Assembly (NCBI RefSeq): GCF_002288925.2
Contig: NW_022098076.1
Span: 63,419,640 to 63,483,639 of the forward strand
Reading direction: 5' to 3'
DNA from: Delphinapterus leucas
Taxonomy: Eukaryota; Chordata; Mammalia; Artiodactyla; Monodontidae
DNA: 64,000 nucleotides
The position numbers were made by a program, and so were the translations under genes. Below are positions 23,400-35,804 of this stretch, one piece after another; position 1 is the stretch's first letter; each line of letters starts with the position of its first letter. The notes under the pieces were generated by a model, which ran no database searches, was not told the DNA's origin, and was given only the letters and a program-made list of their open reading frames with translations.

Positions 23400-23620
23400 A
23401 TTAACTGTGTGCTCTCATATGCCAACTACTGTTGTATGTGCTTTACGAGCATCATTTAATTTAATATTTGCAACAACATTCTTAAATATCACTCATTTTC
23501 AGAAAAGGAAACTGAGTCTCAGAGCAATGAAGACACTTTCTAAGCATTACCTGGCTAGGAAGTATCAGAGCTGGGAGACAAACCTAGGTGGTCTGGCTTC
23601 AGGGCCTTCACCTTCGACCA
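23400..23620 (-). repeat. MIR SINE, antisense
   Basis: Antisense MIR landmarks: 'ctttacgagcatcatttaattt', 'cattttcagaaaaggaaactgag' and 'aagtatcagagctgggaga'. The 183-codon plus-strand frame at 23407-23958 starts inside it and is best taken as a chance frame. Confidence 0.8.
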
Positions 23621-26160
23621 TGCTTCTGCAACTTGCATCTGAGCATCTGCATCCCTGGCCTTCCCTTGCCACTCTGGTGAGGCTGGGACTCAGCTTAGGA
23701 CCACTGTTATCACTCTACCTCATTGTCTATTATGTTTGTACACAGGCCTCTATCTTAGATGACATGCTTGCCCAGGTGGTGATTTCAAGACACTCAAAAC
23801 ACTTGCTAATGCTTGCATCTAATTCAAAGGAGTCTTGTGAGCAAAGAAGGGGAAGACGAGGCACAAATACAATAAAAATATCACCCAGGACTGCCCATCA
23901 CATTCTAGCAGAGGAAGGAAGAAAATTCAGGACTTTCTGCCCTGCTGCTTTCAATTAGATGTTAATGATGTTACTTGCTTGGCCTCGTTGGTCTTGGTTC
24001 AGTGGATTTTGGATGCATTTACTTCCAAAATGGGCGATTTGGAACTTACCTGATAGTAAATTGCTTAGTGTTTTACTGTTTCCTTCAGTCACTATCAGAT
24101 GAGGAAAATTTACTGTGAACTTAAACTGACTACATGTTTTTCTCAAAGCTACTCTGCAAGATTCCCAAACATTTTGAGCCTATAGACAATCTAGGCCAAT
24201 ACAGCCCTTTAAGAACAAAACCAAGAATAGATGTTTGCCATTTAAATTTCTTTTAACACTATTCGTACAAATTTTAAGTCAGGTGCAGATTCGACCAGAA
24301 GGTGGCCTAATTAGATCATGTTTAAATTGATAATTCCATATAGGTTGCATAGAACAATTTATATTTTTTTCTCATTGCAAAACTTTCTTGTATAGAGACA
24401 TCCAGGAACACAGGGAACATTAATTTTGGCTTGGGTTCTGGACTTATATATTTACTCTTTCTTTACACTATGTAATAACAAACATACTGTGTTAAAGGAA
24501 TTCTATTGTAGAAAAATAGACAATACCTTAATTGCAGACCTAAACTTTTACAGGTTATTGTCATGGTATCATACAATGGGGGAAGTTAACACACAGGTAT
24601 TTGATAACACATCAGTTTCAGAGGACATGCATATAACTTAATCCATGTGATGCAGTTTTATAGCTAGGTTGGATTCTCAATGCTGAATTGCATCATGAAT
24701 AAGTTGTTTACTGTTTTAACAGGATGCCCTCTGGTCAGGTGTAGCTACACTCTACTGAATCAGCAGATCCGCCTATTGATTCACTGTTAAGTCGATTTTT
24801 AAGTTTAAACTTTGGCCAGGCAGTGATTGAAATGAATTTATTTTTGCAACCAAGAAGATTACAGAGGTAAGAAGGCTTGGAAGGACTATTGAGAAATCTT
24901 GAAACTATTTTCTTTAGGAAGTTAAACAAATGTCTTTATTCCATAAGATAAACATCTAAATCTGCACAGTAGAGGTTCTCTAATTGTTGGCATTTAAATA
25001 AGCATGAATAAACTTGTCAGTTTTCTATAAATACATGTTACTGAGATATATAAGGTTAAGGCTATTAGAAAACTCATGAAACTTGTTTGAAAAAGTTAAA
25101 GTAATTCTTATTTGATTTAGTATGGGTCCAGTTTTAGTCAGAATTGGTAATAAAACGTAGGACTTTTTTTTTTAACAGTAGAGAAAGTTCATCAGATCCT
25201 TGAGGAAAAGTTGAACATTTTGGTCATTCTTCCTAATAATATTGGGTTTGTAGAACTGATATAGATCGAGAACTAAGAATTCTATTTCTGTTTAGGAGCT
25301 TTAAAAATTGATTTCAGAGAATCAATTTTTAAAAGCCAACCTTCCCCAAATCCAGATTTCTTATTAAATTTTACTTTACATTATTTTACTGTATTTTTTT
25401 AAAAAAATATTTTGCCCAGAGAACTGAGATTTTTTTTTTCTATTAAATAATAAAATTCCTTAAAATGGGTTTGGGGTAGGTGACATGTTAAAAAATTTAA
25501 AAAACATGTAATACGCAAACATCTTCTTGTAATAAAAGATTCGGATGGTATTGTTTGAAAGACTCCCCCCACCCTCCTCCTCAGATTATTTCCAGCTGTA
25601 GTTCTGTGCATGGTTTCTAGGTGTTTACATACACATACAGCTATATTGGCACATATAGACTTCTGAGTTTTCCCCTCACATTTCTATCCCACTTTCACCA
25701 AATTCATTTTGTCAATAAAGCAGTTCCAGACTTAAAAGTACAAATAATATTTACCTCCTCCAGTTAGTTAGTAGTAAATTAACAGTTCAAACAACCGATT
25801 AAACACATGCGTCTCATTAGGGAATCTTGTCTCTGACCCTATTACTCCAGTCTACATTTGGGTAATCCTTTGTTAGTGACCAGGGGAACGTAGGAAATGA
25901 GCTACACTCTGTCTGGACCGTTAAAAAACTTGTTTCTATCCCATGTTATTACTTTTATGATCAGAAAGCACGGGGCACCTGAAAACCTTACAGATTTTGA
26001 TGCCCTTCTTGTCTGTCTTGTTCTCTCTCTTACTTTCCCCCTTTTTCCTTTTACTGTCAGTTAGGCACCCATGATTTTTGTTGATTTTTGAGATAAACCA
26101 TACATGTATTTGACAAGTGGAGTCACACTCGCCTAGTGGGTTACACCCAAATGCCAGTGA
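23621..26160. other. Unique, mostly AT-rich sequence
   Basis: No repeat or gene was recognised over about 2.5 kb. The part from 24.9 to 25.5 kb is notably AT-rich, with several short A and T runs. Confidence 0.45.
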
Positions 26161-26164
26161 GCAC

Positions 26165-26395
26165 GGATTTCCTGACATTGTGGCACAGCGAATTCTACAG
26201 TCAGAGAGACCCAGGTTTGAATCCAGCACTCACTTGCTCTGTGGCCATAGCAAATTACTTAATCTAGTTAACCTCAGGATCCTCTTTAATAAAATGAGGG
26301 TAATAAGATCTGCCTTACATGTGGCCGTTGTGAGGAAATAATGAAATAATGTATGCAAAATTTCCTAGCACAATCTCTCAATACGCGGTGGTTAT
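26165..26395 (+). repeat. MIR SINE, sense
   Basis: Sense landmarks are in order: a 'cagtcagagagacccaggtttgaatcc' block, 'cacttgctctgtggccatagc', 'aaattacttaatct', 'ataaaatgagggtaataa' and a degraded 'cctagcacaatctctcaat'. It covers nearly the full family length. Confidence 0.85.
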
Positions 26396-26629
26396 TATCA
26401 CAGTAGCGTCAGCACTTGCCTTGCGGATGCTGGGGGAGATAGGGAAAAGCTCGTAAATCTTTTTTTTGTTGTTGTTCCTGGAGAGATTTGCCCATACTGT
26501 TTCCTAAGCTCTAAACACTTTTTTTCCTCATCTGACCTAGACCTTCAAGTCTAGGCTTCAAACTAACTCCATGGTGAGGCTTTCTCAGGCCAGCCTGTTT
26601 AAATTAGACTCCCCTCCCCATTTATTTCT

Positions 26630-26900
26630 TTTTATGAATAGACTTTGATTTCTGAATAGTTTTAGATTTAAAGAAAAATTGAGCAAGATAGTATGAAGAG
26701 TTCTTAGATAGCCCCTGCACCACTTCCCCTTGTATTAACATCTTACATTAGGGAGGTACATTTGTTTCAATTAATAAACAAATATTGATATATTGATATT
26801 AACTGAAGTCCATATTTTATTCAGATTTCCTTAGTTTTTATCTCATGTCCTTTTTCTGTTCCAGGGTCCCATCTAACTCTCAGTAAATCTTGATCAATGG
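26630..26900 (-). repeat. Probable old L1 fragment, antisense
   Basis: It contains a 'gttttagatttaaagaaaaattgagca' block and a 'cattagggaggtacatttgtt' block, reminiscent of antisense 3' parts of very old L1 families. The match is from memory and loose. Confidence 0.4.
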
Positions 26901-28190
26901 TTCAGCTTCTGGGAAGGCACTTTGTGAATTTGCAAAATCTTTTTTGGAGAAGTGGAGAAAGGAGGGATCAAATGTAAAGTGAGCCAGACAATTCACTGGG
27001 CAAGATATTTTGAATTAGATAAAGCTCAAAGGGGTAAGTACCAAAAGTTCACAGGACAAAATCAAAACGCTGCCATGCAAGATGGGGAAAGGCAGACTTC
27101 AACTCAACGTGGTGGCCCCAGTAGAAATAGTCAAATGAGTGCTGTTTATTTATAAAGCCAATAAGATAGTGGGATGCAGGGAAGGCAAAGGGCAGGAAGT
27201 GGCCTGTCAGCTTCTCCCAGCACTGGTCTGACCCCAACTGTGGCCACTTTGTGTCTCCCCTTTAAGGAGGATGTGGGGAACTGGCAGAACTCCAAAGAAG
27301 AGCAAAAATGTAATTAAGGCTTGGGAAATAAGGGCTGAGAGGAAAGGCCACAGAGCTGTGGGGTTATTTAGCTTAGAGAATAAAGGTCTAACAGATTTGA
27401 AGGGTCATTATATGAAAGACATCAGTTGTTTCTCATCTCCACAAATAACAGGACAAGAGGAAAGAAGCTTACACTGCACTTTAGAAGGTTTGGGGCTGTT
27501 AGAATTTTACTGAGGAAGCTGTCAAAGCTCATGGTGGCATCGGAAAAGAAAAAGGATTTATGTACAACTATGGGGATACAACTCATTCACATTTACCTTC
27601 AAAGGAAGAAGAAAGGTGGTATTCAGATACTGTCTTTTGGATTATTTTGAAAACAAACCAGTTATCCTTGGCTTATATCATATGGTTGTTTACCATTTAA
27701 ATTCAGTTATTAACAAAAAGTTACTTTGAAGTTATAGATGTAAATTAGATAGGTTCACAATTTCTTGGGACAAGGCCCTGCCCCGTTCGACTGGGCTAAC
27801 ACCAACGGAAAGGCTCGCAGCCTATATTATTTACCACGTCTTGGAAGAAACTATATTTGGTTGTGACTTTTAGGAACAGTCTGACAAACCCCAGTGCTGG
27901 TGTCCAAAATATTGCAGAGTAAGACTGCAATGAAGGGTTCTCTGCCTCTCATTTAGGCCCTTTGGATGGCGATAGGGAAGTTGGGCCCTGCAAGTATGAT
28001 GAGGAGTCTCAACTCAGGATGTGATGGGTCCAAGTTAGAGGGATAGGAATACATTCAGTAAATACCTGGTACGTGGATGCTGCTTGCTGTCTTCCAATGT
28101 GTTAATAGGTGGCCGGTGGCTGACTTCAGTTTGGATGCTTCCTCTGCTCTTAAATGAAGCTACACTCAAAATAGCTTTACTCCTCATGTT
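26901..28190. other. Unique sequence, nothing recognised
   Basis: Purine-rich on the plus strand around 27.2-27.6 kb, with overlapping frames of 67-80 codons that show no similarity. No repeat was recognised. Confidence 0.45.
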
Positions 28191-28205
28191 ACTTTTCTCT
28201 TTTCC

Positions 28206-28523
28206 TTTTTTACAAATATATTTATTTATTTATCTTTGGCTGCGTTGGGTCTCCATTGCTGTGCGCGCGCTTTCTCTAGTTGTGGCGAGTCGGGGCTACT
28301 CTTCGTTGCGGTGCGTGGGCTTCTCATTGTGGTGGCTTCTCTTGCTGTGAAGCATGGGCTCTAGGCACACGGGATTCAGTAGTTGTGGCAGGCAGGCTCA
28401 GTAGCTGTGGCGCACGGGCTTAGTTGCTCCTCGGCATGTGGGATCTTCCTGGACCAGGGCTCGAACCCATGTCCGCTGCATTGGCAGGCGGATTCTTAAC
28501 CACTGCACCACCAGGGAAGTCCC
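28206..28523 (-). mobile_element. CHR-1-like long SINE
   Basis: The minus strand carries the tRNA-like head at the 28523 end and the long body. An exact 15-base duplication ACTTTTCTCTTTTCC lies at 28191-28205 and 28524-28538. It ends only 55 bases from the insertion point of the large L1. Confidence 0.95.
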
Positions 28524-28578
28524 ACTTTTCTCTTTTCCATCTACCATTCTTTCTATTATCACTTCTGTTATTAATTTT

Positions 28579-28928
28579 TCTTTTACATCTTTATTGGAGT
28601 ATAATTGCTTTACAATGGTGTCTTAGTTTCTGCTTTATAACAAAGTGAATCAGTTATACATATTCATATGTTCCCATATCTCTTCCCTCTTACGTCTCCC
28701 TCCCTCCCACCCTCCCTATCCCACCCCTCCAGGCGGTCACAAAGCACTGAGCTGATCTCCCTGTGCTACGCGGCTGCTTCCCACTAGCTATCTACCTTAC
28801 GTTTGGTAGTGTATATATGTCCATGCCTCTCTCTCGCTTTGTCACAGCTTACCCTTCCCCCTCCCCATATCCTCAAGTCCATTCTCTAGTAGGTCTGTGT
28901 CTTTATTCCTGTCTTACCCCTAGGTTCC
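28579..28928 (-). repeat. L1 3' UTR
   Basis: About 350 bases from the ORF2 stop to the tail, containing an 'aagaacctaggggtaagac' like block, a pyrimidine/purine-rich 'ggtgggagggagggaga' block in antisense and a terminal CAATAAAGATG-like end. The same 3' UTR ends the L1s at 41.4 kb and 55.1 kb, so all three belong to related subfamilies. Confidence 0.85.
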
Positions 28929-31900
28929 TCATGACATTTTTTTTTCGTAAATTCCATATATATGTGTTAGCATATGGTATTTGTCTTTCTCTTTCTGACT
29001 TACTTCACTCTGTATGACAGACTCTAGGTCTATCCACCTCATTACAAATAGCTCAATTTCGTTTCTTTTTATGGCTGAGTAATATTCCATTGTATATATG
29101 TGCCACATCTTCTTTATCCATTCATCCGATGATGGACACTTAGGTTGTTTCCATCTCCAGGCTATTGTAAATAGAGCTGCAATGAACATTTTGGTACGTG
29201 ATTCTTTTTGAATTATGGTTTTCTCAGGGTATATGCCCAGTAGTGGGATTACTGGGTCATATGGTAGTTCTATTTGTAGTTTTTTAAGGAACTTCCATAC
29301 TGTTCTCCACAGTGGCTGTATCAATTTACATTCCCACCAACAGTGCAAGAGGGTTCCCTTTTCTCCACACCCTCTCCAGCATTTATTGTTTCTAGATTTT
29401 TTGATGATGGCCATTCTGACTGGTGTGAGATGATATCTCATTGTAGTTTTGATTTGCATTTCTCTAATGATTAATGAAGTTGAGCATTCTTTCATGTGTT
29501 TGTTGGCATTCTGTATATCTTCTTTGGAGAAATGTCTATTTAGGTCTTCTGCCCATTTTTGGATTGGGTTGTTCGTTTTTTTGTTATTGAGCTGCATGAG
29601 CTGCTTATAAATTTTGGAGATGAATCCTTTGTCAGTTGCTTCATTTGCAAATATTGTCTCCCATTCTGAGGGTTGTCTTTTGGTCTTGTTTATGGTTTCC
29701 TTTGCTGTGCAAAAGCTTTGAAGTTTCATCAGGTCCCATTTGTTTATTTTTGTTTTTATTTCCATTTCTCTGGGAGGTGGGTCAGAAAGGATCTTGCTGT
29801 GATTTATGTCATAGAGTGCTCTGCCTATGTTTTCCTCTTAGAGTTTGATAGTTTCTGGCTGTACATTTAGGTCTTTAATCCATTTTGAGCTTATTTTTGT
29901 GTATGGTGTTAGGGAGTGATCTAATCTCATACTTTTACATGTACCTGTCCAGTTTTCCCAGCACCACTCATTGAAGAGGCTGTCCTTTCTCCACTGTACA
30001 TTCCTGCCTCCTTTATCAAAGATAAGGTGACTATATGTGCATGGGTTTATCTCTGGGCTTTCTCTCCTGTTCCATTGATCTATCTTTCTGTTTTTGTGCC
30101 AGTACCATACTGTCTTCATTACTGTAGCTTTGTAGTATAGTCTGAAGTCAGGGAGCCTGATTCCTCCAGCTCCATTTTTCATTCTCAAGATTGCTTTGGC
30201 TATTCGGGGTCTTTTGTGTTTCCGTACAAATTGTGAAATTTTTTGTTCTAGTTCTGTGAAAAATACCAGTGGTAGTTTGATAGGAATTGCATTGAATCTG
30301 TAGATTGCTTTGGGTAGTAGAGTCAATTTCCCAATGTTGATTCTTCCAATCCAAGAACATGGTATATCACTCCATCTATTTGTATTATCTTTAATTTCTT
30401 TCATCAGTGTCTTACAATTTTCTGCATACAGGTCCTTTGCCTCCTTAGGTAGGTTTATTCCTAGGTATTTTATTCTTTTTGTTGCAGTGGTAAATGGGAG
30501 TGTTTTCTTGATTTCACTTTCAGATTTTTCATCATTGGTGTATAGGAATGCCAGAGATTTCTGTGCATTAATTTTGTATCCTGCTACTTTACCAAATTCA
30601 TTGTTTAGCTCTAGTAGTTTTCTGGTTGCATCTTTAGGATTCTCTGTGTATAGTATCATGTCATCTGCAAACAGTGACAGCTTTACTTCTTCTTTTCTGA
30701 TTTGGATTCCTTTTATTTCCTTTCCTTTTCTGATTGCTGTGGCTAAAACTTCCAAAACTATGTTGAATAAGAGTGGTGAGAGTGGGCACCTTGTCTTGTT
30801 CCTGATCTTAGTGTAAATGCTTTCAGTTTTTAACCATTGAGGATGATGTTGGCTGTGGGTTTGTCATATATGGCCTTTATTATGTTGAGGAAAGTTCTCT
30901 CTATGCCTACTTTCTGCAGGGTTCTTATCATAAATGGGTGTTGAATTTTGTTGAAAGCTTTCTCTGCATCTATTACGATGATCATATGGTTTTTCTCCTT
31001 CAATTTGTTAATTTGGTTTATCACATTGTTTTGCATATATTGAAGAATCCTTGCATTCCTGAAATAAATCCCACTTGATCATGGTGTATGATCCTTTTAA
31101 TGTGCTGTTGGATTCTGTTTGCTAGTATTTTGTTGAGGATTTTTGCATCTATGTTCATCAGTGATATTGGCCTGTAGTTTTCTTTCTTTGTGACATCCTT
31201 GTCTGGTTTTGGTATCAAGGTGATGGTGGCCTCGTAGAATGAGTTTGGGAGTGTTCCTCCCTCTGCTATATTTTGGAAGAGTTTGAGAAGGATAGGTGAT
31301 AGCTCTTCTCTAAATGTTTGATAGAATTCGCCTGTTAAGCCATCTGATCCTGGGCTTTTGTTTGTTGGAAGATTTTTAATCACAGTTTCAATTTCAGTGC
31401 TTGTGATTGGTCTGTTCATATTTTCTATTTCTTCCTGATTCAGTCTTGGCAGGTTGTGCATTTCTAAGAATTTGTCCATTTCTTCCAGATTGTCCATTTT
31501 ATTGGCATAGAGTTGCTTGTAGTAATCTCTCATGATCTTTTGTATTTCTGCAGTGTCAGTTGTTACTTCTCCTTTTTCATTTCTAATTCTATTGATTTGA
31601 GTCTTCTCCCTTTTTTTCTTGATGAGTCTGGATAATGGTTTATCAATTTTGTTTATCTTCTCAAAGAACCAGCTTTTAGTTTTATTGATCTTTGTTATCA
31701 TTTCCTTCATTTCTTTTTCATTTATTTCTGATCTGATTTTTATGATTTCTTTCCTTCTGCTAACTTTGGGGTTTTTTTCTTTTTCTTTCTCTAATTGCTT
31801 TAGGTGCATGGTTAGGTTGTTTATTTGAGATGTTTCCTGTTTCTTAAGGTAGGATTGTATTGCTATAAACTTCCCTCTTAGAACTGCTTTTGCTGCATCC

Positions 31901-32755
31901 CATAGATTTTGGGTTGTCGTGTCTCCATTGTCATTTGTTTCTAGGTATTTTTATTTCCTCTTTGATTTCTTCAGTGATCACTTCATTATTAAGTAGTGTA
32001 TTGTTTAGCCTTCATGTGTTTGTATTTTTTACAGATCTTTTCCTGTAATTGATATCCAGTCTCATAGCGTTGTGGTCGGAAAAGATACTTGAAACAATTT
32101 CAATTTTAAATTTACAAAGGCTTGACTTGTGACCCAAGATATGATCTATCCTGGAGAATATTCCATGAGCACTTGAGAAAAATGTGTATTCTGTTGTTTT
32201 TAGATGGAATGTCCTGTAAATATCAATTAAGTCCATCTTGTTTAATGTATCATTTAAAGCTTGTGTTTCCTTATTTATTTTCATTTTGGATGATCTGTCC
32301 ATTGGTGAAAGTGGGGTGTTAAAGTCCCCTACTATGAATGCGTTACTGTCAATTTCCCCTTTTATGGGTATTAGTATTTGCCTTATGTATTGAGGTGCTC
32401 CTATGTTGGGTGCATAAATATTTACAATTGTTATATCTTCTTCTTGGAGCGATCCCTTGATCATTATGTAGTGTCCTTATTTGTCTCTTCTAACAGTCTT
32501 TATTTTAAAGTCTATTTTGTCTGATATGAGAATTGCTACTCCAGCTTTCTTTTGTTTTCCATTTGCATGAAATATCTTTTTCCATCCCCTTACTTTCAGT
32601 CTGTATGTGTCTCTAGGTCTGAAGTGGGTCTCTTGTAGACAGCAAATATATGGGTCTTGTTTTTTTATCCATTCATCCAATCTGTGTCTTTTGGTGGGAG
32701 CATTTAGTCCATTTACATTTAAGGTAATTATCAATATGTATGTTCCTATTCCCAT
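28929..32755 (-). pseudogene. L1 ORF2 (endonuclease and reverse transcriptase), multiply broken
   Basis: ORF2p nicks target DNA and reverse-transcribes L1 RNA at the nick. From the ATG at 32755 come the endonuclease landmarks NVNGLN, CCLQETHF, a GDFNTPLSPMDRSS box and SRIDHILGH with SDHNAM, then reverse transcriptase with [22 protein letters not shown] and the catalytic FADDM box near 30660, and a C-terminal region with the cysteine cluster [18 protein letters not shown]. Lesions seen are: TAA for Glu at 32477-32479, TGA for Trp at 32012-32014, a 2-base loss near 31951, a 4-base loss near 31036, TAA for Glu at 30830-30832, a 1-base loss near 30787, and TAA at 29838-29840. All motifs are present but no single product can be made. 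Confidence 0.92.
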
Positions 32756-32813
32756 TTTCTTAATTGTTTTAGTTTCGTTATTGTAGGTCTTTTCCTTCTC
32801 TTGTGTTTCTTGC

Positions 32814-33694
32814 TTAGAGAAGTTCCTTTAGCAGTTGTTGTAAAGCTGGTTTGGTGGTGCTGAACTCCCTCAGCTTTTGCTTGTCTGTAAAGGTTTTAAT
32901 TTCTCCATCAAATCTGAATGAGATCCTTGCTGGGTAGAGTAATCTTGGTTGCAGGTTTTTCTCCTTCATCACTTTAAATATGTCCTGCCAGTCTCTTCTG
33001 GCTTGCAGAGTTTCAGCTGTTAACCTTATGGGATTCCCTTGTGTGTTATTTGTTGTTTTTCCCTTGCTGCTTTTAATATGTTTTCTTTGTATTTAATTTT
33101 TGACAGTTTGATTAATATGTGTCTTGGCATATTTCTCCTTGGATTTATCCTGTATGGGACTCTCTGTGCTTCCTGGACTTGATTAACTATTTCCTTTCCC
33201 ATATTAGGGAAGTTTTCAACTATAATCTCTTCAAATATTTTCTCAGTCCCTTTCTTTTTCTCTTCTTCTTCTGGAACCCCTATAATTTGAATGTTGGTGC
33301 GTTTAATGTTGTCCCAGAGGTCTCTGAGACTGTCCTCAGTTCTTTTCATTCTTTTTTCTTTATTCTGCTCTGCAGTGGTTATTTCCACTATTTTATCTTC
33401 CAGATCACTTATCTGTTCTTCTGCCTCAGTTATTCTGCTATTGATCCCATCTAGTGTATTTTTAATTTCATTTATTGTGTTGTTCATCATTGTTCGTTTC
33501 ATCTTTAGTTCTTCTAGGTTCTTGTTAAATGTTTCTTGCATTTTGTCCATTCTATTTCCAAGATTTTGGATCATCTTTACTATCATTATTCTGAATTCTT
33601 TTTCAGGTCGACTGCCTATTTCCTCTTCATTTGTTAGGTGTGTTCGGTTTTTATCTTGCTCCTTCATCTGCTGTGTGTTTTTCTGTCTTCTCAT
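32814..33694 (-). pseudogene. L1 ORF1 (RNA-binding protein), frameshifted
   Basis: ORF1p is the trimeric RNA chaperone that coats L1 RNA in the cytoplasm. From MRRQKNTQQMKEQDK the frame runs through a long coiled-coil region (ITEAEEQISDLEDK) and the RRM segment with NIQIIGVPE and EKIFEEIIVENFPNM. It reaches ITHKGIP and then stops at 33026. Comparison with the copy at 48.5 kb shows that one C is missing after this point. In the shifted frame the C-terminal domain continues to the normal stop at 32814-32816, with the end reading LQQLLKELL. The full span would be about 293 codons, the usual size, so this is a single 1-base deletion in an otherwise preserved gene. Confidence 0.9.
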
Positions 33695-35715
33695 TTTGCT
33701 TATCTTACTGTGTTTGGGGTCTCCTTTTTGCAGGCTACAGGTTCGTAGTTCCCGTTGTTTTTGGTGTCTGTCCCCAGTGGCTAAGGTTGGTTCAGTGAGT
33801 TGTGTAGGCTTCCTGGTGGAGGGGACTAGTGCCTGTGTTGTGGTGGATGAGGCTGGATCTTGTCTTTCTGGTGGGCAGGTGCATGTCTGGTGGTGTGTTT
33901 TGGGGTGTCTGTGGACTTATTATGATTTTAGGCAGCCTCTCTGCTAATGGGTGGGGTTGTGTTCCTGTCTTGCTAGTTGTTTGGCATAGGATGTACAGCA
34001 CTGTAGCTTGCTGGTCGTTGAGTGAAGCTGGGTGCTGGTGTTGAGATGGAGATCTCTGGGAGATTTTCGCTGTTTGATATTATGTGGAGTTGGGAGGTCT
34101 CTTGTGGTCCAGTGTCCTGAAGTAGGCTCTCCCACCTCAGAGGCACAGCACTGACTCCTGACTGCAGCACCAAGAGCCTTTCATCCACACGGCTCAGAAT
34201 AAAAGGGAGAAAAAGAAAGAAAGAATTAGTAGAAGTAGGAAGAAAGAAAGAAAAGAAGGAGGGAGGGAGGGAGGGAGGGAGGGAGGAAGGAAGGAAGGAA
34301 GGAAAAAAAGATAAAGTAAAATAAAGTAAGATAAAATATAATAAAGTTATTTAAAAAATAATCATTAAGAAAACAAAAACAAAAACAAAAAACCCCCCAA
34401 AACAGACGGATAGAACCCTAGGACAAATGGTGGAAGCAAAGCTATACAGACATAATCTCACACAGAAGCATACACGTAGACACTCATAAAAAGAGGAAAA
34501 GGGGAAAAAATCATAAATCTTGCTCGCAGAGTCCACCTCCTCAATTTGGGATGATTCGGTGTCTATTCATGTATTCCACAGATGCAGGGTACATCACGTT
34601 GATTGTGGAGCTTTAATCCGCTGCTTCTGAGGCTGCTGGGAGAGATTTCCCTTTCTCTTCTTTATTCTCACAGCTCACAGGGGCTCAGCTTTGGATTTGG
34701 CCCCGCCTCTGAGTGTAGGTCGCAGGAAGGCGTCTGTTCTTCGCTCAGACAGCACGGGGTTAAAGGAGCCGCTGATTCGGGGGCTCTGTCTCACTCAGGC
34801 CGGGGGGAGGGAGGGGCACGGAGTACGGGGCGGGCCTGCGGCGGCAGAGGCCGGCGTGACGTTGCACCAGCCTGAGGCGCGCAGTGCGTTCTCCCGAGGG
34901 AGTTGTCCCTGGATCCCGGGACCCTGGCAGTGGCGGGCTGCACGGGCTCCCCGGAAGCTCACACACAGGCTTCTTGATGGCGGCAGCAGCAGCCTTATTG
35001 TCTCATGCCCGTATCTGGGGCCCGCGCTTTTAGCCGCGGCTCGCGCCCGTCTGTGGAGCTCCTTTAAGCGGCGCTCTTAATCCCGTCTCCTCGCGCACCA
35101 GGAAACAAAGAGGGAAGAAAAAGTCTCTTGCCTCTTCGGCAGGTCCAGACTTTTCCCCGGACTCCCTTCCGGCCAGCTGTGGCGCAGTCACCCCCTGCAG
35201 GCTGTGTTCACGCCGCCAATCCCAGTCCTCTCCCGGTGCTCCGACCGAAGCCCGAGCCTCAGCTCCCAGCCCCGCCCGTCCTGGCGGGTGAGCAGACAAG
35301 CCTCTCGCGGTGGTGAGTGCTGGTCGGCCCTGATCCTCTGTGCGGGAATCTCTCCGCTTTCTTCGCCGCACCCCTATTGCTGTGCTCTCCTCCGCGGCTC
35401 CTAAGCTTTCCCCCTGCGCTACCCGCAGTCTCCGCCCGCGAAGGGGCTTCCTAGTGTGTGGAAACCGTTCCTCCTTCACAGCTCCCTCCCACTGGTGCAG
35501 GTCCCCTCCCTATACTTTTGTCTCTGTTTATTCTTTTTTCTTTTGGCCTACCCAGGTACGTGGGGGGTGTCTTGCCTTTTGGGAAGTGTGAGGTCTTCTG
35601 ACAGCGTTCAGTAGGTGTTCTGTAGGAGTTATTCCACGTGTAGATGTATTTCTGGTGTATCTGTGGGGAGGAAGGTGATCCCCGCGTCTTACTCTTTCGC
35701 CATCTTCCCGGAAGC
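33695..35715 (-). promoter_or_regulatory. L1 5' UTR with internal promoter region
   Basis: About 2 kb upstream of ORF1. The distal part (about 34690-35480) is GC-rich with many CpG steps, as expected for the internal Pol II promoter of an L1. The first bases include a GATGGCG motif, the core of a YY1-like site that in other mammalian L1s positions transcription initiation; here this is inference. A long purine tract follows downstream in plus-strand coordinates near 34.2-34.35 kb. Confidence 0.75.
34199..34355 (+). repeat. Purine-rich simple repeat in the L1 5' UTR
   Basis: Plus-strand AAAG and GGGA/GGAA repeats pass into AATAAAGT-like repeats. The GGGA/GGAA core is at about 34257-34303. On the L1 sense strand it is pyrimidine-rich. 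Confidence 0.9.
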
Positions 35716-35804
35716 CTGTTATTAATTTTCAATTACACCAGTAATACAGGCCAATATTTTTTGGGATTTTTCCGTGTTAGTGTATATATGATCTGCTGCC
35801 TTTG

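Larger units (their letters stand above)
28579..35715 (-). mobile_element. Near full-length L1 retrotransposon
   Basis: About 7.1 kb in L1 order on the minus strand: a GC-rich 5' UTR beginning GGAAGATGGCGAAAGAG at 35710 and downwards, ORF1, ORF2 with endonuclease and reverse transcriptase, and a 3' UTR ending near 28580 in a short A-rich tail. A 14-base target-site duplication CTGTTATTAATTTT lies at 28565-28578 and 35716-35729, so the element is a single insertion with both ends present. ORF1 and ORF2 carry at least eight disabling changes, so it is immobile unless supplied in trans. Low divergence from the other L1 copies here, no nested SINE and an intact duplication argue that it is one of the younger elements in the window. 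Confidence 0.95.

Noticed and set aside
23407..23958. 183-codon plus-strand open frame, the longest outside L1
   Set aside because: It begins inside an antisense MIR and runs into unique sequence; no recognisable domain, promoter or splice context. Best explained as a chance frame.
33119..33947. Plus-strand frames of 111 and 218 codons opposite L1 ORF1
   Set aside because: They are antisense to the L1 coding strand; the hydrophobic residues come from reverse-complemented Lys/Glu codons.
34691..35479. GC-rich frames of 129 and 149 codons on opposite strands
   Set aside because: They lie in the L1 5' UTR, where few stops are expected because of GC content.
34690..35480. CpG island as promoter of a host gene
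   Set aside because: It lies inside the L1 5' UTR, bounded by the element's own target-site duplication.
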